Counted from the stretch's first letter, positions 43,404 to 52,297 are shown. The stretch: DNA of 64,000 nt from Micromonospora radicis (GCF_003583405.1 NZ_QXEC01000007.1:62001-126000); one strand, 5' to 3'. Numbers and translations are program-made. The notes: generated by a model not told the origin, from the sequence alone.

Positions 43404-43420
43404 GATACATCCGATGTATC
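43404..43420. promoter_or_regulatory. 17-bp perfect palindrome, extended island operator
   Basis: GATACATCCGATGTATC contains the exact ACATCNGATGT core (43407-43417). It lies just after the NB-ARC fragment and about 170 bp upstream of the GH95 promoter, so could loop with the site at 43615. The rest of the 43400-43831 gap shows no gene besides the promoter at 43577. Confidence 0.75.
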
Positions 43421-43576
43421 TGCGGGCCTGACCTGGGCGCCGCTCCGCCGCGACCGCCGGTTGGCCGGCACCACCCGTCGTCGCCGACGGCGCCCTCGCA
43501 CTGAGCGCCGGTCAGCCCGCGACGCCCACCTCCGGCATCAACCTCAGGCGAGCCCGACGAGGGCTTGAATCAACCA

Positions 43577-43625
43577 TTGCCTATTCCGTCACGCCGGAGT
43601 AACCTTCGCGCAACACATCAGATGT
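43577..43625 (+). promoter_or_regulatory. GH95 promoter-operator unit, copy 2 of the direct repeat
   Basis: TTGCCT (43577-43582), 17-base spacer, TAACCT (43600-43605), exact ACATCAGATGT at 43615-43625. About 205 nt of untranslated leader precede the GH95 start. Confidence 0.78.
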
Positions 43626-43831
43626 CTGAGCGTTCGAGGGGCTGCCACGCGGCCTTCCTGGACCCCAGCGCGCCACCGTCGCCACCCGCTTCACCACCCC
43701 ATGTTCCGAGACGGGGTCGACGGGCGCCCCACCCCCGCGCGGCAACCGGTGCAGCCACGACGCTCCCCACCCCGACATCTGCCCCGCACAGTTCTTCGGG
43801 TGGCCGGGAACGGCCACCGTTTGGAGGATCG

Positions 43832-46828
43832 ATGTCAGACGTGACGCGACGGCAGGCGCTCAAGATGGGAGCAGCCGGCGCCGGCGGTGCGCTGTTGCCG
43901 GTTCCCTGGACCGCCATGGCCCGAGCCGACTCGGTGGCGCCACCACAGGTGCTGGCCGCCAACGACCTGGCACTCTGGTACGACCGGTCCGCCGGTACCG
44001 ACTGGCTGCGGGCGTTGCCGATCGGCAACGGACGCCTCGGCGCCATGGTGTTCGGCAACGTCGATGCCGAACGCCTGCAGCTCAACGAGGACACGGTCTG
44101 GGCCGGCGGACCGCACGACCCGAGCAACACCAGAGGTCTGGCGGCGCTGCCGGAGATCCGGCGGCTGGTCTTCGCCAACCAGTGGACCCAGGCACAAAAC
44201 CTGATCAACCAGAACATGCTCGGCAACCCGGTCGGGCAGCTGGCGTACCAGACCGTCGGCAACCTGCGGCTCACCTTCCCCTCGGGCACCGCGTCGCAGT
44301 ACAACCGCCAGTTGGACCTCACCACCGCCATCACCAGCGTCAGCTACGTGCTGAACGGCGTGCGTTACCAGCGGGAGGTCTTCGCCAGCGCACCCGACCA
44401 GGTCATCGCGATGCGGCTCACCGCGGACCGGACGGGTTCGATCAGCTTCACCGCCACCTTCGACAGTCCGCAGCGGACCACCGTCTCCAGCCCCGACGGC
44501 AGCACGATCGGCCTCGACGGGGTCTCCGGCAACCAGGAGGGCGTCACCGGCGCGGTCCGCTTCCTGGCGCTGGCCAGCGCGGTCGTCAGCGGTGGCAGCG
44601 TCACCAGTTCCGCGGGCACCCTGCGGGTCACCAACGCCAACAGCGTCACCCTGCTGATCTCGATCGGCTCCAGCTACGTGAACTACCGCAACGTCGGCGG
44701 CGACTACCAGGGCATCGCCCGCCGCCACCTGACGGCCGCCCGGGGCGTCGCCTACGACCAGCTGCGCGCCCGGCACGTCTCGGACTACCAGGCGCTGTTC
44801 GGTCGGGTGAACCTCGACCTCGGCCGCACGGCCGCCGCCGACCAGCCCACCGACGTACGCATCTCGCAGCACAACAACGTCAACGACCCGCAGTTCTCCG
44901 CGCTGCTGTTCCAGTTCGGCCGGTACCTGCTGATCTCCTCGTCCCGACCCGGCACCCAACCGGCCAACCTCCAGGGCATCTGGAACGACTCGCTGACCCC
45001 GGCCTGGGACTCGAAGTACACCATCAACGCCAACCTGCCGATGAACTACTGGCCGGCCAACACCACCAACCTGTCCGAGTGCCACGCCCCGGTCTTCGAC
45101 ATGATCAGGGATCTCGCGGTCAGCGGGGCGCGTACCGCCCAGGTGCAGTACGGCGCCGGCGGCTGGGTCACCCACCACAACACCGACGCCTGGCGGGCCA
45201 CCTCGGTGGTCGACGGGGCCTTCTGGGGCATGTGGCAGACCGGTGGCGCCTGGCTGGCCACGCTGATCTGGGATCACTACCTGTTCACCGGCGACGTCGA
45301 GTTCCTGCGCGCCAACTACCCGGCGATGAAGGGTGCCGCCCAGTTCTTCCTCGACACGTTGGTCACCGAACCGACGCTCGGCTACCTGGTGACCAACCCG
45401 TCGAACTCGCCGGAGATCGGCCACCACGCCGACGCCAGTGTCTGCGCCGGGCCGACCATGGACAACCAGATCCTGCGGGACCTGTTCGACGGGTGCGCCC
45501 GGGCCAGCGAGATCCTCAATGTGGACAGCACCTTCCGGGCCCAGGTCCGCGCCACCCGGGACCGCCTGGCGCCGAACCGTATCGGTTCGCGGGGCAACAT
45601 CATGGAGTGGCTCTACGACTGGACCGAGACCGAGCGCACCCACCGGCACATCTCGCACCTGTACGGCCTGGCGCCCAGCAACCAGATCACCAGGCGCGGT
45701 ACGCCACAACTGTTCGAGGCGGCCCGCCGGACCCTGGAGATCCGCGGCGACGACGGCACCGGCTGGTCCCTCGCCTGGAAGATCAACTTCTGGGCGCGGA
45801 TGGAGGAGGGCAACCGGGCGCACGACCTGATCCGCTTCCTGGCCACCCCCGCCCGCCTCGCCCCCAACATGTTCGACCTGCACCCCCCGTTCCAGATCGA
45901 CGGCAACTTCGGCGCCACCGCCGGCGTCGCCGAGATGCTGCTGCAGAGCCACGCCGGGGAGCTGCACCTGCTGCCCGCCCTGCCGGCGGCCTGGCCGACC
46001 GGCCAGGTGAGCGGGTTGCGGGCGCGGGGCGGGTACACCGTCGGGGTGGCCTGGAGCAGCGGTCAGGCCACCGAGATCCTGGTCCGGCCGGACCGGGCCG
46101 GCACCGTCCGGCTGCGTAGCCGGCTGTTCACCGGTAACCACAGCGTGGTCGACGTCGCCGACGGCTCGGTGCCGCGCACCACCCGGCTGGCGACCGACCT
46201 CGTCGAGGTCACCGTGCAGGCCGGTCGCACCTACCGGGTCACGCCCTCCGGCGGCGGCACCACGCCGACGTTGGAGCAGAGCTTCACCAACGTCAGCACC
46301 ACCAACGACACCAACACCGGTGCCGGCAACTTCGACGGCAACGGGGCCACCCTCTCCGCGCAGGCGCTGGCGCAGGCCGGGGTCACTCCGGGAGCCACCG
46401 TCAGCCGCAACGGGGTGAACTTCCGCTGGCCCAACGTGGCACCGGGCGGTGCCGACAACGCCATCGCCTCGGGACAGTCGATCAGCGTGACCGGCACCGG
46501 CCGTACGCTCGGTTTCCTGGCCACCGGCACGTACGGCGCCGTGTCGGGCACCGGCACGGTGGTGTACGCCGACGGGACGCGGCAGTCGTTCACGCTCAGC
46601 ACCCCCGACTGGTACGGCGGGCCGCACTCCGGCGGCACGGCGGCGGTGGTGATGCAGTACCAGAACCGGCCCGGCAACCAGCGGGTGACGACGCCGGCCT
46701 GCGTCTACTACGTCGGCGTGGCGCTGCAGAACAAGGCGGTGGCCCGGGTCGAGCTGCCCAACATCAGCGCCCGGCCGGCGGCGGGCGTGCCGACGATGCA
46801 CGTCTTCGCCATCGCGATCGGCGCCTGA
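43832..46828 (+). CDS. Exported GH95 alpha-L-fucosidase
   Basis: 998 aa. Twin-arginine signal (TRRQALKMGAAGAGGALL). The GH95 architecture follows: N-terminal beta domain (LWYDRSAGTDWLRALPIGNGRLGAMVFG), then the helical barrel with the proposed catalytic residues: Asn pair in INANLPMNYWPAN, acid Glu in GNIMEWLYDW, Asp in FQIDGNFGATAGVAEMLLQSH. A C-terminal beta domain (about 815-998, LEQSFTNVSTTND to HVFAIAIG) is of the accessory type seen in secreted actinobacterial hydrolases. It releases terminal L-fucose from glycans (classically alpha-1,2), or L-galactose. The ATG follows GGAGG. Operators at 43407 and 43615 place it in the fucose regulon. Confidence 0.94.
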   Translation: MSDVTRRQALKMGAAGAGGALLPVPWTAMARADSVAPPQVLAANDLALWYDRSAGTDWLRALPIGNGRLGAMVFGNVDAERLQLNEDTVWAGGPHDPSNTRGLAALPEIRRLVFANQWTQAQNLINQNMLGNPVGQLAYQTVGNLRLTFPSGTASQYNRQLDLTTAITSVSYVLNGVRYQREVFASAPDQVIAMRLTADRTGSISFTATFDSPQRTTVSSPDGSTIGLDGVSGNQEGVTGAVRFLALASAVVSGGSVTSSAGTLRVTNANSVTLLISIGSSYVNYRNVGGDYQGIARRHLTAARGVAYDQLRARHVSDYQALFGRVNLDLGRTAAADQPTDVRISQHNNVNDPQFSALLFQFGRYLLISSSRPGTQPANLQGIWNDSLTPAWDSKYTINANLPMNYWPANTTNLSECHAPVFDMIRDLAVSGARTAQVQYGAGGWVTHHNTDAWRATSVVDGAFWGMWQTGGAWLATLIWDHYLFTGDVEFLRANYPAMKGAAQFFLDTLVTEPTLGYLVTNPSNSPEIGHHADASVCAGPTMDNQILRDLFDGCARASEILNVDSTFRAQVRATRDRLAPNRIGSRGNIMEWLYDWTETERTHRHISHLYGLAPSNQITRRGTPQLFEAARRTLEIRGDDGTGWSLAWKINFWARMEEGNRAHDLIRFLATPARLAPNMFDLHPPFQIDGNFGATAGVAEMLLQSHAGELHLLPALPAAWPTGQVSGLRARGGYTVGVAWSSGQATEILVRPDRAGTVRLRSRLFTGNHSVVDVADGSVPRTTRLATDLVEVTVQAGRTYRVTPSGGGTTPTLEQSFTNVSTTNDTNTGAGNFDGNGATLSAQALAQAGVTPGATVSRNGVNFRWPNVAPGGADNAIASGQSISVTGTGRTLGFLATGTYGAVSGTGTVVYADGTRQSFTLSTPDWYGGPHSGGTAAVVMQYQNRPGNQRVTTPACVYYVGVALQNKAVARVELPNISARPAAGVPTMHVFAIAIGA

Positions 46829-46857
46829 GCGCGGCGCACGCACACCGAGGATGAGCC

Positions 46858-46889
46858 GGGGGCGGATCCCACGTTCGGGATCCGCCCCC
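46858..46889. terminator. Bidirectional hairpin terminator between GH95 and esterase genes
   Basis: GGGGGCGGATCCC (46858-46870) and GGGATCCGCCCCC (46877-46889) form a perfect 13-bp stem with a six-base loop. Confidence 0.9.
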
Positions 46890-46965
46890 GTTCTCCGTGC
46901 CCGGGTGCGGAGGACCGGAGTGGCCGCGGCGGCGCGGGCGATGCCCGCGCCGCCGGTCGCCTCGA

Positions 46966-48360
46966 TCAGATCGCGGCGATGCTCCACTGCAGGTTGGCGC
47001 TGCCGTCGGGCGCCCACAACTTGACGCGGGAGCCGACGGTGCTGTCACCACCGCTGTCCAACGCGGTGCCGGTGCCCCGGTTGATGATCTGGTAGCGGTC
47101 GTTGCCCAGGCTGTTCAGCCGCCACTGCTGGTTGACGTGACCGTTCCACGGCGCCTGTACGGCGGTGGCGCCGTTGCTGGCGTCACCCCAGCTGTCGGCC
47201 ACCATGCCGTTGGTCCGGTTGACCAGCCGGTAGAAGCCACCGCCGGAGTCCACCAGTTGCCAGTGCAGGTTGGTGTTCCCGTTGTAGGTCCACTGCTTGA
47301 GCATCGACTGGGTGGGTACGGTTCCGCCGCTGTCCAGCCCGAGGCCGGTGGCGACGTTGGTGATGCGGGCCCAGCCGGTGGGGATACCGCCGTTGCCGGG
47401 CGGCGGGGTGCTGCCGCCGAACTGGGTGAAGAAGTTCCAGGTCTCGCCGGGCAGCCAGGTACGCGAGCCGCTGTCACCGGGAGCGCCGTCCTGCGGGGCG
47501 GCGATGTGCCCGCCGTCGAAGGCGGCCCAGGTCACCGGGTAGCCGGACCGGCAGCCGGAGTAGGTGGTGGTGCGGTGCGTGAGGCTGCCCTGGGCCGGCT
47601 CCGGCGGGTTCTGGGCGGTGCAGCCGTTGTTGCGGACGAACCGGTCGCGCAGGGCCCGACCGGTGGCGATGTTGTCGCTGATGCCGTGCGCACCGAAGTA
47701 GGCGATCGGCTGGGTGCCGCCGCTGCATCCGCTCAGCTCGCGGGGTGCGCCGTAGACGGCGACCGCGCGGAACACGGTGGGCCGGGCACAGGCGAGTGCG
47801 TAGCTCATCGCGCCGCCGTAGCTGAAGCCGACGGCGAAGCGCTGCGTCGTCTCGACGCAGAGGGCCTGTTCGATCTGACGGATCATGTCGTCGACGAAGG
47901 TGACGTCCTCGCCGCCGGCGTTGGCCCAGCCGTTGCTGATGCCCTGCGGCGCCACGAAGATGGCGCTGTTGTTCGCCAGCCGCTGCAGCCCGTAGTAGGA
48001 CCAGACGTCGCGTTGCACGGTCTGTCCGGTGGCCACGTCGGTGGCGGTGCCACCCCACCAGTGGAATCCGAAGATCAACCGGTAGGGGTTGTTCTGCTGG
48101 TAGTTGTCGGGCACCCGCAGGATGTAGCTGCGGCTCTTGCCGCCGCTCTGGATGGTGTGCGTACCACTGCCCAGCCCTGGTGCCCGACCGCAGCCGGCGG
48201 TCGCGGCGAGGGTGCCGACGTCGGCGACGGCGACGGTGCCGGCCTGGGCGGCCGTGCCGGCGGTGCCGGGGTTACCGGCCAGGGTCGTGGCGACCATGGT
48301 CAGGGCCAGTGCGGTGGCTCCGAGGGCGAGCGGTGCGAGGAAGCCTCTGCGTCGCGGCAT
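46966..48360 (-). CDS. Secreted PHB-depolymerase/feruloyl-esterase-like enzyme with C-terminal ricin domain
   Basis: 464 aa. Signal peptide (basic MPRRR, hydrophobic core). An alpha/beta-hydrolase follows, of the LpqC / poly(3-hydroxybutyrate) depolymerase family also containing CE1 feruloyl and acetylxylan esterases: SYILRVPDNYQQNNPYRLIFGFHWWGG, nucleophile GFSYGGAMS, ISDNIATG, and a His in FDGGHIAAP. The last about 135 residues are a beta-trefoil carbohydrate-binding domain almost the same in pattern as that of the GH29 enzyme. It probably removes acyl groups from plant or microbial glycans. Translation appears coupled to a 16-residue leader ORF. Confidence 0.88.
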   Translation of the reverse strand: MPRRRGFLAPLALGATALALTMVATTLAGNPGTAGTAAQAGTVAVADVGTLAATAGCGRAPGLGSGTHTIQSGGKSRSYILRVPDNYQQNNPYRLIFGFHWWGGTATDVATGQTVQRDVWSYYGLQRLANNSAIFVAPQGISNGWANAGGEDVTFVDDMIRQIEQALCVETTQRFAVGFSYGGAMSYALACARPTVFRAVAVYGAPRELSGCSGGTQPIAYFGAHGISDNIATGRALRDRFVRNNGCTAQNPPEPAQGSLTHRTTTYSGCRSGYPVTWAAFDGGHIAAPQDGAPGDSGSRTWLPGETWNFFTQFGGSTPPPGNGGIPTGWARITNVATGLGLDSGGTVPTQSMLKQWTYNGNTNLHWQLVDSGGGFYRLVNRTNGMVADSWGDASNGATAVQAPWNGHVNQQWRLNSLGNDRYQIINRGTGTALDSGGDSTVGSRVKLWAPDGSANLQWSIAAI

Positions 48361-48410
48361 CACGCGGCTCCTCTCGACTCGGTCGGGTGCGGGAACGATC
48401 GCAGGCGCAT
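48360..48410 (-). CDS. 16-residue leader peptide coupled to the esterase gene
   Basis: The minus strand shows GGAAGGAGATCCAC then ATG (48408-48410), encoding MRLRSFPHPTESRGAA and stopping at TGA 48360-48362, which shares its A with the esterase ATG. The ribosome binding site is as good as any in the region. There is no run of a single amino acid that would suggest classical attenuation; translational coupling is the simplest role. Confidence 0.5.
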   Translation of the reverse strand: MRLRSFPHPTESRGAA

Positions 48411-48870
48411 GTGGATCTCCTTCCGCGTCGGGATCGACGCGTGGACGGTGCGGTGCACCGTCGGTGGTGGTGGCGGCGGGGTGTGGCCCGCCGTTTGCGG
48501 AGCGGTCCGAGCGGATGGCTCGCGTCGGTCGGCGGCCGGGGCCGGCGAGGGGACGGTGGGACGCGGCGTGCACGTGGTCGGACAGCTCAGCGAGAGGTGG
48601 GTCTTCCTCCCTTCCTCCGCGGGCGCGCGGTCGTACCGGCCGGTGGGCACGGCGCGGTACGGCGTGGGCCGGCGAGATGACGCGGTGACGGCAGGGTCGA
48701 CCGCAGCCCGGTGTCCCGGAGGTGCGCGACCGATGTTGCTGCCACTCGGCACCGGCCGTGGCCCGCGGTGGCGGTTGCCCCGCGGACCGACGGCGTCCGG
48801 CGTCGAGGAATACGGAAGTGTCCTCAGCGGATCCGCTGGATGCCGGAGGCGCCCATCACTCCCATCCCGA
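48411..48870 (-). other. Long untranslated leader region of the esterase gene
   Basis: About 460 bp between the predicted promoter (48871-48899) and the leader peptide. No family-like protein is seen in either strand; an open minus-strand frame here is Pro/Thr/Arg low complexity. It may be a structured 5' leader, or a closer promoter may have been missed. Confidence 0.4.
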
Positions 48871-48899
48871 AAGATATCGGGTTAGCGATAACATTACAA
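48871..48899 (-). promoter_or_regulatory. Predicted promoter with LacI-like operator upstream of the esterase gene
   Basis: The minus strand has TTGTAA (48894-48899), a 17-base spacer and TATCTT (48871-48876). The spacer contains GTTAGCGATAAC (48881-48892), matching the GTTANCGNTAAC palindrome also found in the GH27 promoter. Confidence 0.6.
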
Positions 48900-49008
48900 G
48901 AGATAGATTAGAGTCATTGGGAATAAGTGTCACCTTCTCAGCGGCATCCTCTCGAAGCCGGTTAGGCATTGTTCACGTTCACTCGCCGGGTCCGCCCGGA
49001 CCGTCGGC

Positions 49009-49770
49009 TCAGCGCGCCAGCCAACCGCCGTCGACCGGGATGACGGTGCCGTGCACGTAGGCGGCGGCGTCGGAGGCGAGGAACACGGTGGCACCGGCGA
49101 TGTCCTCGGGGCGGCCCCACCGACCGGCCGGGATCCGCTCCAGGATCGACCGGTTGCGTTCCGGCTGCTCCCGAAGGGCCTGGGTGTTGTCGGTGCTGAT
49201 GTAGCCGGGGGCGATCGCGTTGACGTTGACCCCGTGCGGCGCCCACTCGTTGGCCAACGCCCGGGTCAGACCGGCGATGCCGGACTTCGCCGCGGCGTAC
49301 CCGGGCACCGTCACGCCACCCTGGAAGCTCAACATCGACGCGGTGAAGATGATCTTGCCGCTGCCCCGCCGGATCATGTCCCGGCCCAGCTCGCGCGCGA
49401 GCACGAACGGCGCGGACAGGTCGACCTCCAGCACGTGGTCCCAGTCCTCGTCGCCGTGCTCGGCAGCCGGCGCCCGACGGATCGTGCCGGCGTTGTTGAC
49501 CAGGATGTCGACCGGCCGGTCCCGCTCACCGAGCCAGCCGGCGAGCTCGCGGACGACCTGCCGGTCGGACAGGTCGGCCTGGTACGGCACGAACGTACGC
49601 CCGTGCGCCGCCACCCGTTCGGCGACGGCACTCCCGCTGGCCTCCAGCGACGCGCTCACGCCGATCACGTCGGCGCCGGCCGCCGCCAGCGCCTCCGCCA
49701 TGGCCAGGCCGATGCCACGCCGGCAGCCGGTCACCACGGCCAGCCGGCCGGACAGGTCGAACGGGTTCAC
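49009..49770 (-). CDS. SDR-family sugar (acid) dehydrogenase
   Basis: 253 aa classical short-chain dehydrogenase, close in pattern to KduD-type 2-deoxygluconate/2-keto-3-deoxy-sugar-acid dehydrogenases. Motifs: TGCRRGIGLAMAEAL (cofactor glycine motif), DILVNNAGTIRRAP, FTASMLSFQGG (Ser), YAAAKSG (Tyr/Lys), PGYISTDNTQALRE. In a fucose setting the best fit is oxidation of 2-keto-3-deoxy-L-fuconate to the 2,4-diketo acid; L-fucose dehydrogenase is the alternative. The GTG overlaps the stop of the alcohol dehydrogenase gene (GTGA). It is last of the four-gene operon AKR-mutarotase-ADH-SDR. Confidence 0.87.
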   Translation of the reverse strand: MNPFDLSGRLAVVTGCRRGIGLAMAEALAAAGADVIGVSASLEASGSAVAERVAAHGRTFVPYQADLSDRQVVRELAGWLGERDRPVDILVNNAGTIRRAPAAEHGDEDWDHVLEVDLSAPFVLARELGRDMIRRGSGKIIFTASMLSFQGGVTVPGYAAAKSGIAGLTRALANEWAPHGVNVNAIAPGYISTDNTQALREQPERNRSILERIPAGRWGRPEDIAGATVFLASDAAAYVHGTVIPVDGGWLAR

Positions 49771-50792
49771 GCGTCTCCTCCACAGTCGATGAGCACCTTC
49801 ACGTCACCGCCGGCCGCGAGGGCCTCGAAGGCCTGCGCCACCTCCGCCAACGGCACGATGCGGGAGATCAGCCGGTCGGCGGGAACCTGCCCCTCGTGGA
49901 CCAGACGGACCGCCTCGGCGTAGTCGTCGTGCTGGTAGACCCGCACGCCGATCATCTCCAGCTCGCGCCAGAAGACCCGGTGCAGGTCCACCTCCCGGGG
50001 CTTGGGGTGGATCGCCACGATGACCAGCCGACCGCGTACCGCGAGCAGGTCGGTCGCGGTCCGCACCCCGCCCGCCGAGCCGGACACCTCGAACACCACG
50101 TCGGCGCCGGCGCCACCGGTGTGGTCCTGCACGTAGCCGGCGACGTCCACGTCGGCCGGGTCCACCGTGGACAGGCCCAGGTCGGCGGCGAGCGCACGGC
50201 GCCCGGGGTCGAGTTCGAGCACCGTCACCGTGGCGCCGGTGGCCTGGGCGACCACACCGATGAGCAGGCCGACCGGCCCGGCGCCGATGACGACGGCGTG
50301 CTCACCGGCGGTCAACCGGGAACGCCGCACGTCGTGCACGGCCACCGCGGTCGGCTCGACCAACGCGCCGTGCGCCAGCGACATCTGCTCCGGCAGGGGC
50401 ACCAGGATCCGGGCCGGCACCGTCCACGAGCGCTGCATCGCCCCCGGTGAGTCGATGCCGATGAAGTTGAGCCGGTGACAGATGTGGGTGTGTCCGGCGC
50501 GGCAGGCCGGGCACTCGCCGCACCAGTCCAGCGGCATGACCGTCACCGGGTCGCCCACCCGGTGACCGGTCACCCCGGCACCGATCTCGGCGATGCGACC
50601 CGACATCTCGTGCCCGATCACCGCCGGGACGCGGACGCGGTGGTCCATCGCGCCGTGCGCGATGTGCAGGTCGGTGCCGCAGATGCCGGTGTACGCGACG
50701 TCGAGGCGTACCTCGCCGGGGCCGGGCGGCACCGGCTCGGTGGCTTCGACGACGAAGGTGCCGTCGCCGACGTACTGTGCGCTGCGGTTCAC
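49767..50792 (-). CDS. Zinc-dependent medium-chain alcohol/polyol dehydrogenase
   Basis: 341 aa. Catalytic zinc ligands in GICGTDLHI and IGHEMSG; the structural zinc lobe is CGECPACRAGHTHIC; Rossmann motif VIGAGPVGLLIGVV; ELDPGRR suggests NAD preference. It resembles threonine/idonate/sorbitol dehydrogenase relatives. In this operon it could oxidise a hydroxyl of fucose, a fuconate-derived acid, or lactaldehyde/propanediol; the sequence does not decide. The GTG at 50792 overlaps the mutarotase stop by four bases. Confidence 0.9.
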   Translation of the reverse strand: MNRSAQYVGDGTFVVEATEPVPPGPGEVRLDVAYTGICGTDLHIAHGAMDHRVRVPAVIGHEMSGRIAEIGAGVTGHRVGDPVTVMPLDWCGECPACRAGHTHICHRLNFIGIDSPGAMQRSWTVPARILVPLPEQMSLAHGALVEPTAVAVHDVRRSRLTAGEHAVVIGAGPVGLLIGVVAQATGATVTVLELDPGRRALAADLGLSTVDPADVDVAGYVQDHTGGAGADVVFEVSGSAGGVRTATDLLAVRGRLVIVAIHPKPREVDLHRVFWRELEMIGVRVYQHDDYAEAVRLVHEGQVPADRLISRIVPLAEVAQAFEALAAGGDVKVLIDCGGDA

Positions 50793-51124
50793 GCCGTCTC
50801 CTCGGTCAGGTGCCAGATCTCTTGCATCGGGGCCCACCAGTGTCCCGAGCCGGGCTCGGCGAGGGACTCCTGGCAGGGGTCGGTCAGCTTCCACCACGCC
50901 TGGGTCTGCGGGTCGGCGGCCATCTTGCGCTGATCGGCCTCGTGGTCGTCGCCGACGTACTCGTAGTAGCCGAACAGCAGGTCGCCGTGGAGGAAGATGG
51001 TGTAGTTACGGATGTTCGAGTCGCGGATGGTCTGCTCCACGCCGGGCCAGACCTCCGCGTGCAGCCGCAGGTAGGTGTCCCGATGCTCCGGGCGGAGGCG
51101 GATCACGCAGCCGTACCGTCGCAC
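50789..51124 (-). CDS. L-rhamnose/L-fucose mutarotase (RhaM family)
   Basis: 111 aa dimeric ferredoxin-like fold of the RhaM/COG3254 type: RYGCVIRLRPEHRDTYLRLHAEVWPGV, IRNYTIFLHGDLLFGYYEYVG and a terminal WWAPMQEIWHL. It interconverts sugar anomers so that the dehydrogenase receives the right one. In Xanthomonas a member of this family is part of the oxidative fucose gene set. The stop overlaps the ADH start and its GTG is one base after the AKR stop. Confidence 0.9.
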   Translation of the reverse strand: MRRYGCVIRLRPEHRDTYLRLHAEVWPGVEQTIRDSNIRNYTIFLHGDLLFGYYEYVGDDHEADQRKMAADPQTQAWWKLTDPCQESLAEPGSGHWWAPMQEIWHLTEETA

Positions 51125-51125
51125 G

Positions 51126-52073
51126 TCAGTTCCTTCCCGCGGGGATGTTGTTCTCCGGGCGTCCGCTGGGCCAGGCCCGGTCGCGCACCGGCGCCAGCAG
51201 CTTCTCCAGGTCCGCGAGCAGTTCGGCGTCGGCCGGGGTGAGCGCCCAGCGCACGTTGCGGGCCATGTTCTCCGGGCTCGCCGAACCCACGAAGGTGGTG
51301 GCGAACTGCGCCGGTTCGACCGCGAACCGCAGCGCGACCTGGGCGATGTCGATGCCCCGCTCGGCACAGAGCGCGGCCGCGGCGGACGCGGCGGCCCGGA
51401 CCTCCGGCGGGGCCGGATGCCAGGCCGGCGCACCGCGGTGCGACAGCAACCCCATGGCCAGCGGCGACGCGTTCATCACCCCGACGCCCCGCTCGGCGAA
51501 CTCGGGTGCGGCGGCGGCCAGCGCCCGGTCCAGCAGGGTGTAGCGGCAGTAGGACAGGACGGTGTCCACCGGTGTCGCCGCCGCGACCCGGGTGAGGGCT
51601 TCGAGTGGGTAGCCGGTGATGCCGAGGTGACGGACCTTGCCCGCGTCGCGCAGCCCGGCCAGGGCGGGCAGCGTCTCGTCAATGACCTGGTCCAGGTCAC
51701 CGAACTCGATGTCGTGGCACTGGATGAGATCGAGGTGGTCGGTGCCGAGCCGGGCCAGGCTCTCCTCGACGCTCGCGGTGACCCGGGCCGCGGAGAAGTC
51801 GAACGACGCCTCGCCGTACCGGCCGACCTTGGTGGCCAGCAGGTAGCTGTCCCGGTCGACCCCGCGCAGGGCCCGGCCGAGCACCGTCTCGGCGACGGTG
51901 TCGCCGTAGTACGGAGACACGTCGATGATGTTCACGCCCAGGTCGAGTGCGGTACGCACGGCGCGTACACCGGCCTGTTCGTCGACCGGGCCGAAGACTC
52001 CGCCCAGCGGCGAGGCGCCGTAGCCGAGCATCGACACGGTACGGCCGGTGCGGCCCAGTGGACGGTACTGCAT
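51126..52073 (-). CDS. Aldo-keto reductase, probable L-fucose (L-galactose-type) dehydrogenase
   Basis: 315 aa (beta/alpha)8 barrel. AKR tetrad visible: Asp and Tyr in INIIDVSPYYGD (NIIDVSPYYG), Lys in LLATKVGRYG, His in LIQCHDIEF; the C-terminal cofactor region has TFVGSASPENMARNV. It is of the L-galactose/D-threo-aldose 1-dehydrogenase subgroup, which oxidises C1 of L-fucose, L-galactose or D-arabinose to the lactone. First gene of the minus-strand operon, divergent from fadR-type regulator with an exact operator (52193) between. I chose ATG 52073; GTG 52082 is possible. Confidence 0.88.
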   Translation of the reverse strand: MQYRPLGRTGRTVSMLGYGASPLGGVFGPVDEQAGVRAVRTALDLGVNIIDVSPYYGDTVAETVLGRALRGVDRDSYLLATKVGRYGEASFDFSAARVTASVEESLARLGTDHLDLIQCHDIEFGDLDQVIDETLPALAGLRDAGKVRHLGITGYPLEALTRVAAATPVDTVLSYCRYTLLDRALAAAAPEFAERGVGVMNASPLAMGLLSHRGAPAWHPAPPEVRAAASAAAALCAERGIDIAQVALRFAVEPAQFATTFVGSASPENMARNVRWALTPADAELLADLEKLLAPVRDRAWPSGRPENNIPAGRN

Positions 52074-52192
52074 TGGGATCACACGCCTTTCCGCGCAGGT
52101 GTGCCGCCGGGGTGTGCCATTCGCCGGGATCGGGCCGGCGGGCATGGCCATACGCCGGGACCGAATCGCCGGTCCGACCGCGACGGCGACAA

Positions 52193-52210
52193 ACATCGGA
52201 TGTCTATATA
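52193..52210. promoter_or_regulatory. Exact ACATCGGATGT operator in the divergent AKR/FadR promoter
   Basis: Palindrome 52193-52203, followed at once by TATATA (52205-52210), a likely -10 readable on either strand. Binding here would repress both the catabolic operon and the regulator's own gene. Confidence 0.72.
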
Positions 52211-52297
52211 GTGGGTGGCGTTGCCGATGGCGAGCCACGTCGTCGGGGTCGACTCCATGCCGACGGCGCATGGGTGTCCAGCGCGAAGGGGGCCCGC

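Noticed and set aside
48411-48752. Extended 130-codon frame in phase with the esterase leader peptide
   Set aside because: The upstream part is Pro/Thr/Arg low complexity with no start signal; the strong RBS is at the internal ATG 48408-48410.
48989-49002. GGTCC-GCCC-GGACC as terminator of the SDR operon
   Set aside because: Only a 5-bp stem; too weak to call against the GC background.
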